Shown: positions 8,852 through 20,653 of the stretch, one piece after another
How positions within the stretch are numbered: the stretch's first letter is position 1
Layout: every line of letters begins with the position of its first letter
DNA from: Thalassocella blandensis
GTDB lineage: Bacteria; Pseudomonadota; Gammaproteobacteria; Pseudomonadales; Cellvibrionaceae
Reading direction: 5' to 3'
Assembly: GCA_902141825.1 (NCBI GenBank)
Contig: CABFPG010000001.1
Location: 496,001-560,000, forward strand
DNA length: 64,000 nucleotides
The notes under the pieces: model-generated
Seen by the model: the letters and a program-made list of their open reading frames with translations, nothing else
Told to the model about the DNA's origin: nothing
Database searches by the model: none
Made by a program: the position numbers and the translations under genes

Positions 8852-9328
8852 TTAAACGTGACGAACGTCGTCAATTTCGAGCTCTTTTGTGCCCCCGGGG
8901 GTTTGCACAACAACAACTTCTCCCACTTCCTTGCCAATAAGCGCACGCGCTATCGGGGATGTAACGGAGATTTTGTTATTTTTGATGTCAGCTTCGTCTT
9001 CACCTACGATTTTGTAGGTCGTGGCTTCATCTGTTTCAACGTTAATAACATCGACAGTTATTCCGAAGATAACTTTGTCGCCAGCCGGGATTGACGTTAC
9101 ATCGATTACTTGTGCGTTCGATAGCTTCGCTTCGATTTCCTGAATACGGCCTTCACAAAAACCCTGCTGCTCTCGTGCAGCGTGGTATTCAGCATTTTCT
9201 TTTAGGTCTCCGTGCTCACGCGCCTCGGCGATAGAGGCCACAATTCTAGGGCGCTGTACCTTTTTTAAATCTTCAAGCTCTGCTCGGAGGGCTTTTTCTC
9301 CCTCGACTGTCATAGGAAATTTTTGCAT
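8852..9328 (-). CDS. greA: Transcription elongation factor GreA
   Basis: 158 residues, the standard GreA length. It binds the RNA polymerase secondary channel and stimulates cleavage of backtracked RNA. The N-terminal coiled coil (about 1-75) carries the tip acidic residues in [13 protein letters not shown], and the C-terminal FKBP-like domain (about 80-158) includes [10 protein letters not shown] and [11 protein letters not shown]. Its ATG overlaps the carB stop by one base (TAATG), implying translational coupling. This carB-greA linkage is the Pseudomonas-type order. Confidence 0.97.
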   Translation of the reverse strand: MQKFPMTVEGEKALRAELEDLKKVQRPRIVASIAEAREHGDLKENAEYHAAREQQGFCEGRIQEIEAKLSNAQVIDVTSIPAGDKVIFGITVDVINVETDEATTYKIVGEDEADIKNNKISVTSPIARALIGKEVGEVVVVQTPGGTKELEIDDVRHV

Positions 9329-12300
9329 TAATTTTTTACTCTCTCGTGTAAGTCTTGCAAACGTCTCACTTCTAGTTCTTTACCAAAACGCAGGGCCATA
9401 CAAATGGCGTCACCTGCGGCAAGTGTCGTGGTGTAATACACGTGATTCGCTTCCGCGCTACGGCGTATGGAGGCTGAATCATTAATCGCCTGCTTGCCTT
9501 CTGTTGTGTTGATTACCATTTGAATCTCGCGATTCTTAATCATATCAACAATATGCGGGCGACCTTCTGCTACCTTATTGACCACTTTCACTTCAATACC
9601 GTGGGATTCAAGCTCTCGCGCAGTCCCACGAGTTGCTACAATTTTGAAGCCCAGATCCACCAGCTCCTTCGCAACAATCGTAATACCGGCCTTATCGAAA
9701 TCCCGTACACTCAAGAATACGGTACCGCTGGTAGGGATACTTGCGCCACTGCCGGACTGCGCTTTTGAATACGCTTCTGCAAAGGTATCGCCAACGCCCA
9801 TAACTTCACCGGTAGATTTCATTTCCGGCCCAAGAATGGGGTCTACAGTGGGAAACTTGTTAAACGGGAACACCGCCTCTTTCACACTGTAATAATCCGG
9901 TACGATTTCTTCAGTGAAGCCCTGCTCTTCCAGACTCTTACCCGCTTGACATAACGCTGCAACCTTCGCCAGCGAAACACCAATACACTTACTGACAAAT
10001 GGCACCGTACGTGAACCACGCGGATTGACTTCGATGACATAGATCTTGCCATCCTGATAGGCGAGCTGGGTATTCATTAACCCCACCACACCCAGTTCAA
10101 CGGCCATCTTTCTCACCTGCTCACGCATTTCGTCCTGCACGTCATCTGGCAAGGAATACGGGGGAAGTGAACAAGCCGAATCTCCGGAGTGTACACCACA
10201 TTGCTCAATATGTTGCATGATTGCGCCGATGACTACGTGATTACCATCAGAAACGGCATCAATATCAACTTCAATGGCGTTATTGAGGAAGTGATCCAAT
10301 AATACAGGCGAATCATCTGAAGCCTGCACAGCTTCCGTCATATATGTGCGCAATTCATTCTCGGTGTAAACAATTTCCATAGCGCGCCCGCCGAGAACAT
10401 AAGAAGGTCGCACAACCAGAGGATATCCCACCTTTGGCGCTACATGAATGGCTTCGTCCGTCGAACGGCAAATAGCATTAGGCGGCTGCAACAATCCAAG
10501 ACGGTCAATCATCTGCTGGAAACGCTCACGATCTTCTGCACGGTCAATGGCTTCTGGGCTGGTACCAATAATCGGCACACCTTCTGCGGCCAGAGCATTG
10601 GCCAGCTTTAATGGCGTTTGCCCACCAAACTGAACAATGACACCTTTGGGTTTTTCTTTCCGTACAATTTCAAGTACATCTTCCAATGTCACCGGCTCAA
10701 AATAAAGTCGATCCGAGGTATCGTAATCGGTAGATACGGTTTCCGGATTACAGTTGACCATGATGGTCTCAAAGCCGTCTTCGCGTGCAGCAAGTGCCGC
10801 GTGAACACAACAGTAGTCAAACTCAATCCCCTGACCAATTCGGTTAGGGCCACCACCGATAACCATGATTTTTTCGCGGTCCGTTGGCTGGGATTCACAC
10901 TCTTCTTCATAGGTGGAATACATGTAAGCCGTTGACGTCGCAAATTCTGCTGCACAGGTATCTACTCGCTTGTAAACCGGGTGCACCTTTAATTTATAAC
11001 GGTGATCACGCAAGGTTTTTTCAGTAACACCCAGCAGTTCACCCAGACGATGATCTGAAAAACCTTTGCGCTTTAACTGAAACATGCGATCTGCATCAAT
11101 ATCGGACAAAGGCATGTGCTTGAGCGCGTTTTCAATGTCAACCAGCTCTTTAATTTGCACCAGGAACCAGCGATCGATTTTTGATTGTTCGAACACTTCA
11201 TCCATAGACATGCCAGCACGAAATGCGTCTGCCACGAACCATATGCGCTCCGCACCTGGCGTTGAAAGATCACGACGAATTTTGCCCATTGCGTCGTCTT
11301 CAGTCAGATCTACATACTCTTCAAAGCCTGCTGAGCCCACTTCCAATCCACGCAATGCTTTTTGCAAAGATTCTTGAAAGGTTCGACCAATGGCCATCAC
11401 TTCACCAACAGATTTCATCTGAGTGGTGAGACGCGCATCGGCATCTCCGAATTTTTCGAAAGTGAAACGCGGTACTTTTGTTACAACGTAGTCAATGCTG
11501 GGTTCGAATGAGGCAGGCGTAGCACCGCCAGTAATATCATTTTGCAATTCATCCAGGGTGTAGCCGATAGCCAGTTTCGCAGCAACTTTGGCAATTGGAA
11601 ATCCGGTTGCCTTAGAAGCAAGTGCAGATGAGCGCGATACACGCGGATTCATTTCAATTACAACCAAACGACCATTTTCCGGGTTAACCGCAAACTGTAC
11701 ATTAGAGCCGCCAGTCTCAACACCGATTTCACGCAGCACTGCAATCGATGCATTTCGCATGATTTGATATTCTTTATCCGTCAAGGTCTGCGCAGGTGCT
11801 ACAGTAATGGAGTCACCCGTATGCACCCCCATGGGATCGAAGTTTTCAATGGAACATACAATGATGCAGTTATCTTTTTTATCCCGCACCACTTCCATTT
11901 CGTATTCTTTCCAGCCCAACAGAGATTCGTCAATCAGCAACTCATTGGTTGGAGACAAATCCAGACCACGCATACAGATTTCTTCGAATTCATCCCAGTT
12001 GTAGGCAACACCGCCGCCAGAACCACCCATAGTAAAAGAAGGACGAATGATCACGGGGAAGCCAAATTTCTTTGGTACTTCCAGAGCTTCTTCCATGGTA
12101 TGAACAATTTCAGCTCGCGCACATTCAAGGCCAATTTTTTTCATCGCCTTGTCAAACAGGTTGCGATCTTCCGCTTTATGAATGGCTTCTTGATTCGCAC
12201 CAATCAGCTCTACCCCGAATTTTTCGAGGACACCATTACTGTGCAGGTCCAAGGCACAGTTCAATGCAGTTTGGCCGCCCATTGTTGGCAGCACCGCATC

Positions 12301-12549
12301 TGGGCGTTCTTTTTCAATAATTTTCTCAACCGTCTTCCAGTTGATCGGCTCAATGTAAGTTGCGTCCGCCATGGAAGGGTCGGTCATAATGGTGGCCGGA
12401 TTGGAGTTCACCAGAATAACGCGGTAACCTTCTTCACGTAACGCCTTACACGCCTGTGCACCGGAGTAATCAAATTCACATGCCTGGCCAATCACAATGG
12501 GGCCAGCTCCAATAATTAAGATACTTTCTAAGTCTGTACGCTTTGGCAT
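9328..12549 (-). CDS. carB: Carbamoyl phosphate synthase large subunit CarB
   Basis: 1073 residues, full length. It makes carbamoyl phosphate from bicarbonate, ammonia (from CarA) and two ATP, for pyrimidine and arginine synthesis. Two homologous ATP-grasp halves are visible: first half with [11 protein letters not shown] and [16 protein letters not shown], second with [11 protein letters not shown] and [13 protein letters not shown]. They are joined by the oligomerisation domain and followed by the C-terminal allosteric MGS-like domain (about 935-1073, [15 protein letters not shown]). It lies 114 bases after carA and is fused by overlap to greA. Confidence 0.98.
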   Translation of the reverse strand: MPKRTDLESILIIGAGPIVIGQACEFDYSGAQACKALREEGYRVILVNSNPATIMTDPSMADATYIEPINWKTVEKIIEKERPDAVLPTMGGQTALNCALDLHSNGVLEKFGVELIGANQEAIHKAEDRNLFDKAMKKIGLECARAEIVHTMEEALEVPKKFGFPVIIRPSFTMGGSGGGVAYNWDEFEEICMRGLDLSPTNELLIDESLLGWKEYEMEVVRDKKDNCIIVCSIENFDPMGVHTGDSITVAPAQTLTDKEYQIMRNASIAVLREIGVETGGSNVQFAVNPENGRLVVIEMNPRVSRSSALASKATGFPIAKVAAKLAIGYTLDELQNDITGGATPASFEPSIDYVVTKVPRFTFEKFGDADARLTTQMKSVGEVMAIGRTFQESLQKALRGLEVGSAGFEEYVDLTEDDAMGKIRRDLSTPGAERIWFVADAFRAGMSMDEVFEQSKIDRWFLVQIKELVDIENALKHMPLSDIDADRMFQLKRKGFSDHRLGELLGVTEKTLRDHRYKLKVHPVYKRVDTCAAEFATSTAYMYSTYEEECESQPTDREKIMVIGGGPNRIGQGIEFDYCCVHAALAAREDGFETIMVNCNPETVSTDYDTSDRLYFEPVTLEDVLEIVRKEKPKGVIVQFGGQTPLKLANALAAEGVPIIGTSPEAIDRAEDRERFQQMIDRLGLLQPPNAICRSTDEAIHVAPKVGYPLVVRPSYVLGGRAMEIVYTENELRTYMTEAVQASDDSPVLLDHFLNNAIEVDIDAVSDGNHVVIGAIMQHIEQCGVHSGDSACSLPPYSLPDDVQDEMREQVRKMAVELGVVGLMNTQLAYQDGKIYVIEVNPRGSRTVPFVSKCIGVSLAKVAALCQAGKSLEEQGFTEEIVPDYYSVKEAVFPFNKFPTVDPILGPEMKSTGEVMGVGDTFAEAYSKAQSGSGASIPTSGTVFLSVRDFDKAGITIVAKELVDLGFKIVATRGTARELESHGIEVKVVNKVAEGRPHIVDMIKNREIQMVINTTEGKQAINDSASIRRSAEANHVYYTTTLAAGDAICMALRFGKELEVRRLQDLHERVKN

Positions 12550-12594
12550 TGGGAGTTACGTCGCTCTATCGTTCTCTAAATTTAAGTTTTCAGT

Positions 12595-12620
12595 GGCTAC
12601 CTTTTCGCGTGAAGGTAGCC
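12595..12620 (-). other. Hairpin in the carA-carB intercistronic gap
   Basis: A 9-bp stem GGCTACCTT / AAGGTAGCC with an 8-base loop lies between carA and carB, with no T-run. It may be a processing or mRNA-stability element rather than a terminator. Two direct 15-bp near-copies (GCTGTTACTTCGATT, 12645-12659 and 12660-12674) adjoin it and run into the carA stop region. Confidence 0.5.
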
Positions 12621-12663
12621 GCTACTAGGCTCAATGTTACCGCTGCTGTTACTTCGATTGCTG

Positions 12664-13854
12664 TTACTTTGATTGTTCCATCAATTCAATGAAGTGATCA
12701 AACAGCGGTGCGGCGTCATGCGGGCCGGGGCTCGCCTCAGGGTGTCCCTGAAAGCTGAACGCAGGCTTATCCGTTCGATGAATGCCTTGCAGCGAACCAT
12801 CAAACAATGACTTGTGCGTTGTCACCAGATTATCTGGCATGGAGTCTTCATCCACCGCAAAACCGTGGTTTTGACTGGTAATGAGTACTTGCCCGGTTTC
12901 CAGGTTTTGAACGGGATGGTTGCCGCCGTGATGACCAAATTTCATTTTCACGGTTTTTGCCCCGCTGGCCAGCCCGAGAAGTTGGTGACCAAGACAGATT
13001 CCAAAGAGGGGGATATTTTTATCCAGCAGGGTTTTAATAGCATCGATTGCGTAATCACATGGCTCTGGGTCACCCGGCCCATTCGATAAAAACACACCGT
13101 CAGGTTTCATCGCTAAAACTTCTTCGACAGGCGTTTGCGCTGGCACAACCGTCAACTCACAACCGCGGTCAACCAACATGCGTAAAATATTGCGCTTAGC
13201 CCCATAATCGTATGCCACTACTTTGTATCGCTTGCCTTCCGGCAGGCCTTTAAAGCCTTCACCCAGCGTCCAGGAACCCGCATTCCACTGATAACGCTCT
13301 TCGGTAGAAACCACTTTTGCCAGATCCATTCCCTGCAGGCCGGCAAATTCTCGCGCAAGGTCCAGCGCTTCATCTTCGTCAATATCTCCGGCCATCAAAC
13401 AACCATTCTGCGCACCTTTGTCACGCAGGATGCGCGTGAGACGACGCGTGTCGATATCGGCAATACCAAGAATGTTTTTGCTTTTTAGATAAAGATCGAG
13501 CGTGGCTTCATCACGGAAATTACTGCTGATTAACGGCAAATCGCGAATCACAAGTCCCGCTGACCAGATTTTTTCACACTCTTCGTCTTCGGCGTTGGTG
13601 CCGGTATTGCCAATGTGCGGGTAAGTTAAGGTAACTATTTGCTTGGCGTAGGAAGGATCAGTCAGAATTTCCTGATATCCGGTTATCGCGGTGTTAAACA
13701 CCACTTCCCCGACAGAATATCCTGTTACACCTATAGATGTGCCGCGAAATACGGAGCCATCAGCGAGGACTAATATCGCGGGAACTTTTCCTCCAGCCTC
13801 CCCTGTTTTGGCAAAAAATGGGTTGTTCACTACTTCTGCTTGCATTTCAGCCAA
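12664..13854 (-). CDS. carA: Carbamoyl phosphate synthase small subunit CarA
   Basis: Glutamine amidotransferase subunit that supplies ammonia to CarB. The N-terminal CPSase domain (to about 165) is followed by a class I amidotransferase domain with the catalytic Cys in [10 protein letters not shown] and the His/Glu pair in [11 protein letters not shown]. Length of 396 is a little above E. coli's. The start is taken as TTG because GGAGG sits eight bases upstream of it, whereas the next ATG (13845) is too far away. A UUG start for carA has been reported in Pseudomonas. It is the first gene of carA-carB-greA. Confidence 0.96.
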   Translation of the reverse strand: MAEMQAEVVNNPFFAKTGEAGGKVPAILVLADGSVFRGTSIGVTGYSVGEVVFNTAITGYQEILTDPSYAKQIVTLTYPHIGNTGTNAEDEECEKIWSAGLVIRDLPLISSNFRDEATLDLYLKSKNILGIADIDTRRLTRILRDKGAQNGCLMAGDIDEDEALDLAREFAGLQGMDLAKVVSTEERYQWNAGSWTLGEGFKGLPEGKRYKVVAYDYGAKRNILRMLVDRGCELTVVPAQTPVEEVLAMKPDGVFLSNGPGDPEPCDYAIDAIKTLLDKNIPLFGICLGHQLLGLASGAKTVKMKFGHHGGNHPVQNLETGQVLITSQNHGFAVDEDSMPDNLVTTHKSLFDGSLQGIHRTDKPAFSFQGHPEASPGPHDAAPLFDHFIELMEQSK

Positions 13855-13874
13855 TTCAGATTCCTCCAGCTAAG

Positions 13875-13902
13875 TCCTGGGCGGCGAGGGTCCCAGGAAA
13901 TT
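13875..13902 (-). other. Hairpin just upstream of the carA ribosome site
   Basis: Minus-strand TCCTGGG ... CCCAGGA (7-bp stem, about 10-base loop) ends a few bases before the GGAGG of carA. It could affect translation initiation. It lacks a T-run, so it is not a terminator. Confidence 0.45.
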
Positions 13903-14044
13903 TTATTACGACACTTTTTACAAAACTTTTATAAAACGTTTACAAAACGCTTGTTCGCCAGCGCCGGAATTAGGCCGAACGAAGGAGCCATGCAATAAGC
14001 ACGGTAGCTCGTGTTAGGCAGAATTATTCCAGCGACTGCGTGTA

Positions 14045-14083
14045 AAAAAGCGAGATGAAGGGCGTCCTCATCTCGCTTTTTAC
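14045..14083 (-). terminator. Terminator-like hairpin in the carA leader (possible attenuator)
   Basis: A 14-bp stem with AAAAAGCGAGATGA / TCATCTCGCTTTTT arms flanks an 8-base GGGCGTCC-type loop. It has T-runs in both directions. It lies about 190 bases upstream of carA, and downstream (minus strand) of a plausible promoter, with no gene between, so a role as attenuator is possible. It could instead end a small leader RNA. Confidence 0.65.
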
Positions 14084-14137
14084 AAAATTAGAAACCGGTG
14101 CCCCGGTGCGGCGTGGGTACGCCAAATCTGAGGGCGA

Positions 14138-14170
14138 ATTCTACGTTAAAAGATCACGGCTTGTCCACGT
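14138..14170 (-). promoter_or_regulatory. Candidate sigma70 promoter of carAB-greA
   Basis: On the minus strand TGGACA and TAGAAT are separated by 18 bases, about 60 bases before the terminator-like hairpin. The positions are approximate and the match is fair rather than perfect. The rest of the 13.86-14.52 kb gap contains AT-rich repeats (GTTTTGTAAA-like) near 13.92 kb and no gene. Confidence 0.4.
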
Positions 14171-14520
14171 CGAATCCACATTTATCTGGCTATTTTCCAG
14201 TCAGACCTTCCACCTCTATTTTTCACCTCTTTCCACATTAATTTTGCATGCCTGATATCCATTCGAGCGAATCCGCGCTTACAGCAGCGTGCGCCTTGGC
14301 AAATAATGGATGACTGAACAAAAATTGCTTAATTTTCAAGGCATTGTCGAATATAGCGAACTACAATTTACTATTAGTGGCACTCTTTGTATCAATTTTG
14401 CTAAACAGTCAACATTGTGACTTGCTGCTGTTAGTTTTGTGAGTATGTGTAGTTGTATACTGGATTGTTCTAGTAATTCGTTCTATTAAATCGCTCCTAA
14501 CATTAACCTAGAGGCCAGCT

Positions 14521-15945
14521 ATGCCTATAAAACGAGCTTTGATTGTTGATGACTCGAAAACAGCACAGTTTCGTCTGAAAAAATTACTGCAGCCTTATCA
14601 ACTCGAAGTCGATATGGCAGCTTCAGCGGAAGAGGCTTTAGGTTACTTAAGCTATCGCCAGCCCGTCGTCATTTTCATGGACCACCATATGGAAGGTATG
14701 GATGGTTTCGAAGCATTAAAAATCATCAAGGCGAATCCTTCGACCGCGATGATTCCCGTTATTATGTACACCTCCAAAACTGACCAGATGTACATGGGGC
14801 AGGCACACGAGCTGGGTGCCATCGACACAATCTCCAAAAGCTACATGAAAGCCTCCCGCATTGAAGAGGTATTGGCCAAGCTCGATATTGTGCGAGACAA
14901 ACCCCTCAACCCGCTTGAAACCGTTAAAGACCTGGAAGTGGAAAATAAAGAAGCGCTGGGAATTACCACAGAACCGGAACAAAGCTCTCGCAGTGCGAGA
15001 AGTGAAGCGCCTGTGCAGATAGACTCCAGTGAGCTGAAAGCACAAATTGCTCGCCTGTTTGAAATTCATATTGCGGATGTTCGCACGCAAATGAAGGAAA
15101 ACACCAAGTTTATCTTGCGCCGTGTCGGTCAGGATTTAAAAGAGGCCACCAAAAAAGAAGCCGCATCTGACGTTCCACTATCCGTCATCAGCGAAGAAGT
15201 ACATGCAGAAAGCACGCGCTTGGGCCTGATTTCCAACGCATTGCTTGTACTGATACTGGTTGCCATCGCCGGGGTATCTTTCCAGCACTATCAGTCACAA
15301 AAACAGCTGGCACAACTGGAAGAAAACTATCACTATCTCGCCGAACTAAATTTTGAAGAAAATTTGCTGCTGGACAAAGTGGTTTCACCCTCGCAGTCAG
15401 GCTCAAGCAGCAACGCCCCCAGAAATGAATCAATCACCAGTCGCCGCGTGTTTGATAACGGGGCCATGGTCAGCGCATTGAATTGGGCAATGAATACGAA
15501 CTTGCTGTTTGGCTACAATGAAGCACCACTAGGAGAGAAAAATATCCTGGTGCTGCAATCGCTGATGTACAAGCTCTATAACGCAGGGTTCAAAGGGTTT
15601 ATCGATATCAATATTCACTTTGGCAATTTCTGCCTAAGCGAGGCAGAAGGTGGCGGCTTCACACTGGCCGACAGCGCCAGCCCAATCAGTGAATGTGTTT
15701 TTGCTGATGACCAGAAGATCGATTTGAATGTTGATAACTATACCGGTGTTCAGTTTGTTCAATTTGAACAAACCTCTCCTCCCATCCAAAATGGCGACGT
15801 TGAATTTGCCGTGAATATGACAGGCTTTGAAACACCGGCCGTCCCCTATCCGCAGATCACCGAAGGACTCACCGCTGGCGAGTGGAATAGCACTGCCGCC
15901 CAAAACCAACGCCTTACACTCACTATTGAAATGAACGCAGAATAG
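14521..15945 (+). CDS. Receiver-domain protein with central membrane anchor and unknown C-terminal domain
   Basis: 474 residues. An N-terminal receiver domain (1-125) has acidic pair D10/D11, phospho-acceptor D54 (IFMDHHMEG), T84/S85 and K106. A charged, partly helical linker (about 125-230) leads to one strong hydrophobic segment (about 233-252) and a short coiled coil. The C-terminal domain (about 300-474) is unrecognised and carries LNVDN, VQFVQFEQT and LTLTIEMN beta-like strands. With the receiver in the cytoplasm, the C-terminal domain would be periplasmic, an uncommon layout for a response regulator. It stands alone on the plus strand, inserted between dapB and carA. Confidence 0.75.
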   Translation: MPIKRALIVDDSKTAQFRLKKLLQPYQLEVDMAASAEEALGYLSYRQPVVIFMDHHMEGMDGFEALKIIKANPSTAMIPVIMYTSKTDQMYMGQAHELGAIDTISKSYMKASRIEEVLAKLDIVRDKPLNPLETVKDLEVENKEALGITTEPEQSSRSARSEAPVQIDSSELKAQIARLFEIHIADVRTQMKENTKFILRRVGQDLKEATKKEAASDVPLSVISEEVHAESTRLGLISNALLVLILVAIAGVSFQHYQSQKQLAQLEENYHYLAELNFEENLLLDKVVSPSQSGSSSNAPRNESITSRRVFDNGAMVSALNWAMNTNLLFGYNEAPLGEKNILVLQSLMYKLYNAGFKGFIDINIHFGNFCLSEAEGGGFTLADSASPISECVFADDQKIDLNVDNYTGVQFVQFEQTSPPIQNGDVEFAVNMTGFETPAVPYPQITEGLTAGEWNSTAAQNQRLTLTIEMNAE

Positions 15946-15975
15946 CCTCTGCGACGATAAAAACAATCAGCCAAT

Positions 15976-16011
15976 AAAAAAGGCGATAAACCTGATTTAT
16001 CGCCTTTTTTT
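15976..16011. terminator. Bidirectional terminator between the receiver-anchor gene and dapB
   Basis: AAAAAAGGCGATAA / TTATCGCCTTTTTT stem with a 6-8-base loop and T-runs on both strands. It lies between two convergent genes and can serve both. Confidence 0.9.
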
Positions 16012-16033
16012 GATCCACATGCAATGCTGCGGA

Positions 16034-16912
<879 letters not shown>

Positions 16913-16949
16913 TCAACGGCGAGCTAATACGCTACACCCCGGAGTACGA

Positions 16950-18065
16950 TTAAATCTTCATATCACCAAAAAAGTTTTTAACACCTTCAAACCAAGAGCT
17001 TTGCTTTGGCGAATTCTTTTGGCCTTCCATACTTTCCTGCAACTCTTCCAGCAATTCTTTTTGTCGCTTGGACAAGTTCACAGGCGTTTCAATCACTACA
17101 CGGCAGAGTAAATCGCCAGTTGGTCCTCCACGAACCGGTGTTACACCCTTACCGCGCAAGCGGAATAACTTTCCTGTTTGCGTTTCAGCGGGCACCTTTA
17201 GTTTTACTCGGCCATCCAATGTCGGCACTTCTAGCTCACCGCCCAAACAGGCTTGGAATACACTAATAGGAACTTCGCAATATAAATTCTTACCATCACG
17301 CTGGAAAAACTCGTGTTCCTTGACGGAAACCTGCACATACAGATCGCCTGCTGGCCCACCTTCAGCGCCAGCCTCACCCTCGCCCGCCAGACGAATACGA
17401 TCACCGGTGTCAACACCAGGCGGCACTTTCACAGACAGGGTTTTAGTTTCTTCTACTCGACCCTGCCCATGACAATCTTTACATGGGTCCGTAATGGTTC
17501 GGCCCTTACCGCGACATGAAGGGCAAGTTTGCTGAACAGAGAAAAAGCCCTGTTGCATTCGCACCTGACCAACACCACCACACGTCATACAGGTTTTTGC
17601 ATTGGTTCCAGGTTTGGCGCCACTGCCAGTACAGGTGTTACAGCTCACCAGAGTGGGCACTTTAATTTTTACACTGGTACCTTTAACAGCATCTTCGAGA
17701 CTCAAGTCTAGGGTGTAACGCAAATCCGAACCGCGCGCAGGACCGCCACGGCCACCGCCGCCAAAAATATCCCCGAAAACATCGCCGAATATATCTGAGA
17801 AATTACCAAAACCCTGGCCGCCGCCCATACCACCGGCACCTTTTAAGCCATCATGACCATACTGATCATATGCCGCTTTTTTCTGAGGGTCCGACAATAC
17901 TTCGTAAGCCTCACTGGCTTCCTTAAATTTGTCTTCAGCTTCTTTGTTATCCGGGTTACGGTCGGGGTGGTGCTTCATCGCCACTCGACGGTAAGCTTTT
18001 TTCAGCTCTTGAGCTGAAGCGTCTTTGGATACACCAAGAATTTCGTAATAATCGCGTTTAGACAT
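16950..18065 (-). CDS. dnaJ: Chaperone protein DnaJ
   Basis: Hsp40 co-chaperone that delivers substrates to DnaK and stimulates its ATPase. 371 residues: J domain (1-70) with the HPD motif ([10 protein letters not shown]), Gly/Phe-rich region (about 75-115), four CxxCxGxG zinc repeats ([32 protein letters not shown], about 140-210) and C-terminal substrate-binding domains. All eight zinc cysteines are present. It follows dnaK after an unusually long gap containing a minisatellite. Confidence 0.98.
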   Translation of the reverse strand: MSKRDYYEILGVSKDASAQELKKAYRRVAMKHHPDRNPDNKEAEDKFKEASEAYEVLSDPQKKAAYDQYGHDGLKGAGGMGGGQGFGNFSDIFGDVFGDIFGGGGRGGPARGSDLRYTLDLSLEDAVKGTSVKIKVPTLVSCNTCTGSGAKPGTNAKTCMTCGGVGQVRMQQGFFSVQQTCPSCRGKGRTITDPCKDCHGQGRVEETKTLSVKVPPGVDTGDRIRLAGEGEAGAEGGPAGDLYVQVSVKEHEFFQRDGKNLYCEVPISVFQACLGGELEVPTLDGRVKLKVPAETQTGKLFRLRGKGVTPVRGGPTGDLLCRVVIETPVNLSKRQKELLEELQESMEGQKNSPKQSSWFEGVKNFFGDMKI

Positions 18066-18120
18066 GGGCTTTTCGATTGTTTTTTTAATGTAAAAAGTTT
18101 CAAGGGGTTACGACAACAAA

Positions 18121-18139
18121 CGCGGGCATATTGCCCGCG
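18121..18139 (-). other. Stable hairpin upstream of dnaJ
   Basis: An 8-bp GC-rich stem CGCGGGCA / TGCCCGCG with a 3-base loop lies 56 bases before the dnaJ start in the dnaK-dnaJ gap. No proper T-run follows, so processing, partial termination or mRNA stabilisation are equally possible. Confidence 0.55.
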
Positions 18140-18310
18140 TTAAGGTATCACCGTGTTTTTTACTTAATTATTTCCCGCTTCATGATTCGTCTTACTCTAT
18201 TAATCATGTGTAGATAAACACACACGAGATTCAATGAAACTGGAAACAGGCGCAACAAGAAGGACAGGGTTGCGCACGGTCAAATCAAGCATGTTTCGAC
18301 AATGGGGCTC

Positions 18311-18385
18311 TCTGTTCAGGAGCTTTCTGTTCAAGAGTTCTCTGTTCAGGAGTTCTCTGTTCAGGAGTTCTCTGTTCAAAAGTTC
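18311..18385. repeat. 15-bp minisatellite between dnaK and dnaJ, five copies
   Basis: Five contiguous 15-bp units based on TCTGTTCAGGAGTTC, with one to three substitutions per unit and diverged edges on both sides. Because 15 is divisible by three, open frames run through it on both strands (ELLNR or SSLFR repeats), but neither has a convincing start or context. The remainder of the 440-base dnaK-dnaJ gap shows only a hairpin near dnaJ. Confidence 0.95.
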
Positions 18386-18504
18386 TCTTACCAAGAACCC
18401 ACCACTCACTTCTTCGACACTCAGTTTACGTTAGCAACTTTTATAATTTGGCTGGTAACGTAAGGCTTACAACTGCCGATCCCGCGAGAGCCCACACTAG
18501 AAAC

Positions 18505-20436
18505 TTACTTGTCTTCTTTTACTTCCTCAAACTCGGCATCCACTACACCGTCATCTGCGGCTTGTTCAGCACCTGCATCAGCAGCGCCTTCCGCACCAGC
18601 ATTCTGACCTTGTGCCGCTTGCTCAGCATACATTTTCTGAGCCAGTGAGCCCGAAGCTTCGGTCAGCTCTTGTGTAGCTTTCTCCATCTCTTCCTTATCT
18701 TCACCTTTAACGGCTTCTTCAGCTTTAGCGATTGCCGCTTCGATAGCAGACTTTTCGTCTGCAGTCGCCTTATCACCCGCTTCTTTAAGCGTTTTCTTGG
18801 TCGCATGCACAAGCCCTTCCAAGGTATTGCGAGTTTTCACAATCTCTTCGAACTTACGGTCTGCTTCAGCATTCGCTTCCGCATCTTTCACCATTTTTTC
18901 GATTTCATCATCATTCAAGCCAGAGGAGGCTTTAATAACAATAGACTGCTCTTTTCCGGTTGCCTTGTCTTTTGCAGAAACATTCAATATACCGTTAGCA
19001 TCAATATCGAACGTCACTTCAATTTGCGGCACACCACGTGGTGCCGGTGGAATGTCTGCCAAGTCAAAGCGTCCAAGAGATTTATTCTTCGCCGCCTGCT
19101 TGAACTCACCTTGTACCACGTGAATGGTTACGGCCGTTTGATTATCTTCAGCGGTTGAATAAGTTTCAGACTTCTTCGTTGGAATTGTCGTATTCTTTTC
19201 AATCAAGCCACTGGCAATACCGCCCATGGTTTCAATGCCTAACGTTAACGGCGTAACGTCTAACAACAATACGTCTTTTACATCGCCAGAAAGAACGGCA
19301 CCCTGAATAGCAGCACCCATTGCCACCGCTTCATCCGGGTTGACATCTTTACGAGGCTCTTTACCAAAGAACTCTGCAACTCGAGACTGCACCATAGGCA
19401 TACGAGTTTGGCCGCCAACCAGAATTACATCATCAATTTCGCCTACACTTAATTTCGCATCTTGCAACGCAATTTTCAGAGGCTCAATGGAGCGCGCAAC
19501 CAAATCTTCAACCAAAGACTCCAGTTTGGCACGCGTCAGTTTTACCACCAAATGCTTAGGACCCGTTGCATCTGCCGTAATGTAAGGCAAATTCACTTCT
19601 GTTTGCTGACTGGAAGAAAGCTCGATTTTCGCCTTTTCTGCTGCTTCTTTTAAGCGTTGCAAAGCCAAAGGATCATTATGCAGATCAATCCCGTTGCTCT
19701 TCTTGAATTCAGAAGCCAAGTACTCGATCAATCGCAAATCGAAATCTTCACCACCGAGGAATGTATCGCCGTTGGTAGAAAGTACTTCAAACTGATGCTC
19801 ACCATCCACATCTGCAATTTCAATAATGGAAATATCGAACGTACCACCACCCAGGTCGTAAACCGCGATAGTACGGTCACCCTTGGCTTTATCCATACCG
19901 TAAGCAAGTGCAGCGGCAGTTGGCTCATTGATAATACGCTTAACTTCAAGACCCGCAATTTTGCCCGCGTCTTTGGTTGCCTGACGCTGCGAGTCGTTAA
20001 AGTATGCAGGTACAGTAATAACGGCTTCAGTCACTTTTTCACCGAGGTATTCTTCGGCGGTTTTCTTCATTTTTTTCAATACTTCAGCAGAAATCTGCGG
20101 CGGCGCTTTTTTATCGCCCTTCACTTCTACCCAAGCATCACCATTATCGGCCTTAACAATTTTATAAGGCACCATGGAAATATCTTTTTGCACAACGTCA
20201 TCGGTAAATTTGCGACCAATCAGACGCTTCACCGCAAACAAAGTGTTTGTCGGGTTGGTTACCGCTTGACGCTTTGCACTCTGCCCGACCAAAATCTCCT
20301 GATCATCAGTGAAGGCGACAATGGAAGGGGTAGTACGATCACCCTCTGCATTCTCGATGACTTTAGGCTTCTCGCCCTCAAGTATTGAGACACAAGAGTT
20401 GGTTGTACCCAAATCTATACCAATAATTTTGCCCAT
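18505..20436 (-). CDS. dnaK: Chaperone protein DnaK (Hsp70)
   Basis: 643 residues, full length. ATP-dependent chaperone. The nucleotide-binding domain (1-385) starts [12 protein letters not shown] and contains the Hsp70 signatures [13 protein letters not shown] and [13 protein letters not shown]. The linker [13 protein letters not shown] is followed by the substrate-binding beta domain and a helical lid. The C-terminal tail is acidic and ends [13 protein letters not shown] lies seven bases before the ATG. It lies between grpE and dnaJ in the classic heat-shock order. Confidence 0.99.
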   Translation of the reverse strand: MGKIIGIDLGTTNSCVSILEGEKPKVIENAEGDRTTPSIVAFTDDQEILVGQSAKRQAVTNPTNTLFAVKRLIGRKFTDDVVQKDISMVPYKIVKADNGDAWVEVKGDKKAPPQISAEVLKKMKKTAEEYLGEKVTEAVITVPAYFNDSQRQATKDAGKIAGLEVKRIINEPTAAALAYGMDKAKGDRTIAVYDLGGGTFDISIIEIADVDGEHQFEVLSTNGDTFLGGEDFDLRLIEYLASEFKKSNGIDLHNDPLALQRLKEAAEKAKIELSSSQQTEVNLPYITADATGPKHLVVKLTRAKLESLVEDLVARSIEPLKIALQDAKLSVGEIDDVILVGGQTRMPMVQSRVAEFFGKEPRKDVNPDEAVAMGAAIQGAVLSGDVKDVLLLDVTPLTLGIETMGGIASGLIEKNTTIPTKKSETYSTAEDNQTAVTIHVVQGEFKQAAKNKSLGRFDLADIPPAPRGVPQIEVTFDIDANGILNVSAKDKATGKEQSIVIKASSGLNDDEIEKMVKDAEANAEADRKFEEIVKTRNTLEGLVHATKKTLKEAGDKATADEKSAIEAAIAKAEEAVKGEDKEEMEKATQELTEASGSLAQKMYAEQAAQGQNAGAEGAADAGAEQAADDGVVDAEFEEVKEDK

Positions 20437-20653
20437 CTACTTTCTCCAATATTCTACTTTTACGCCTTCTTTCTTTTGGTCAGAAGGTAATTCATATGTT
20501 AAATCTTTTGATGTTTACAGATCTTCCCGCCCTGCCTTCACCGCTTTCCCGTCACCCCGGGATTGCTGGCCGGCCTGAAAGATATATCACTTGCCTTGGC
20601 TGTTAATATTTGTCCAACCCTTAAGTTTTCAAGGGCTTTTATGCAACTTCTTA

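Noticed and set aside
14090-14160. tRNA-like GC-rich stretch upstream of carA
   Set aside because: Short stems are present, but there is no T-loop GGTTCRA signature or acceptor pairing, so it is not a tRNA.
18200-18434. Frames on both strands across the dnaK-dnaJ gap (ELLNR and SSLFR repeats)
   Set aside because: Both are consequences of a 15-bp tandem repeat being divisible by three; no start context or conserved domain.
20610-20640. CCCTTGAAAACTTAAGGG as a second heat-shock promoter before dnaK
   Set aside because: The -35 part fits sigma32 well, but no CCCCAT-like -10 lies at the right distance; it is a short palindrome instead.
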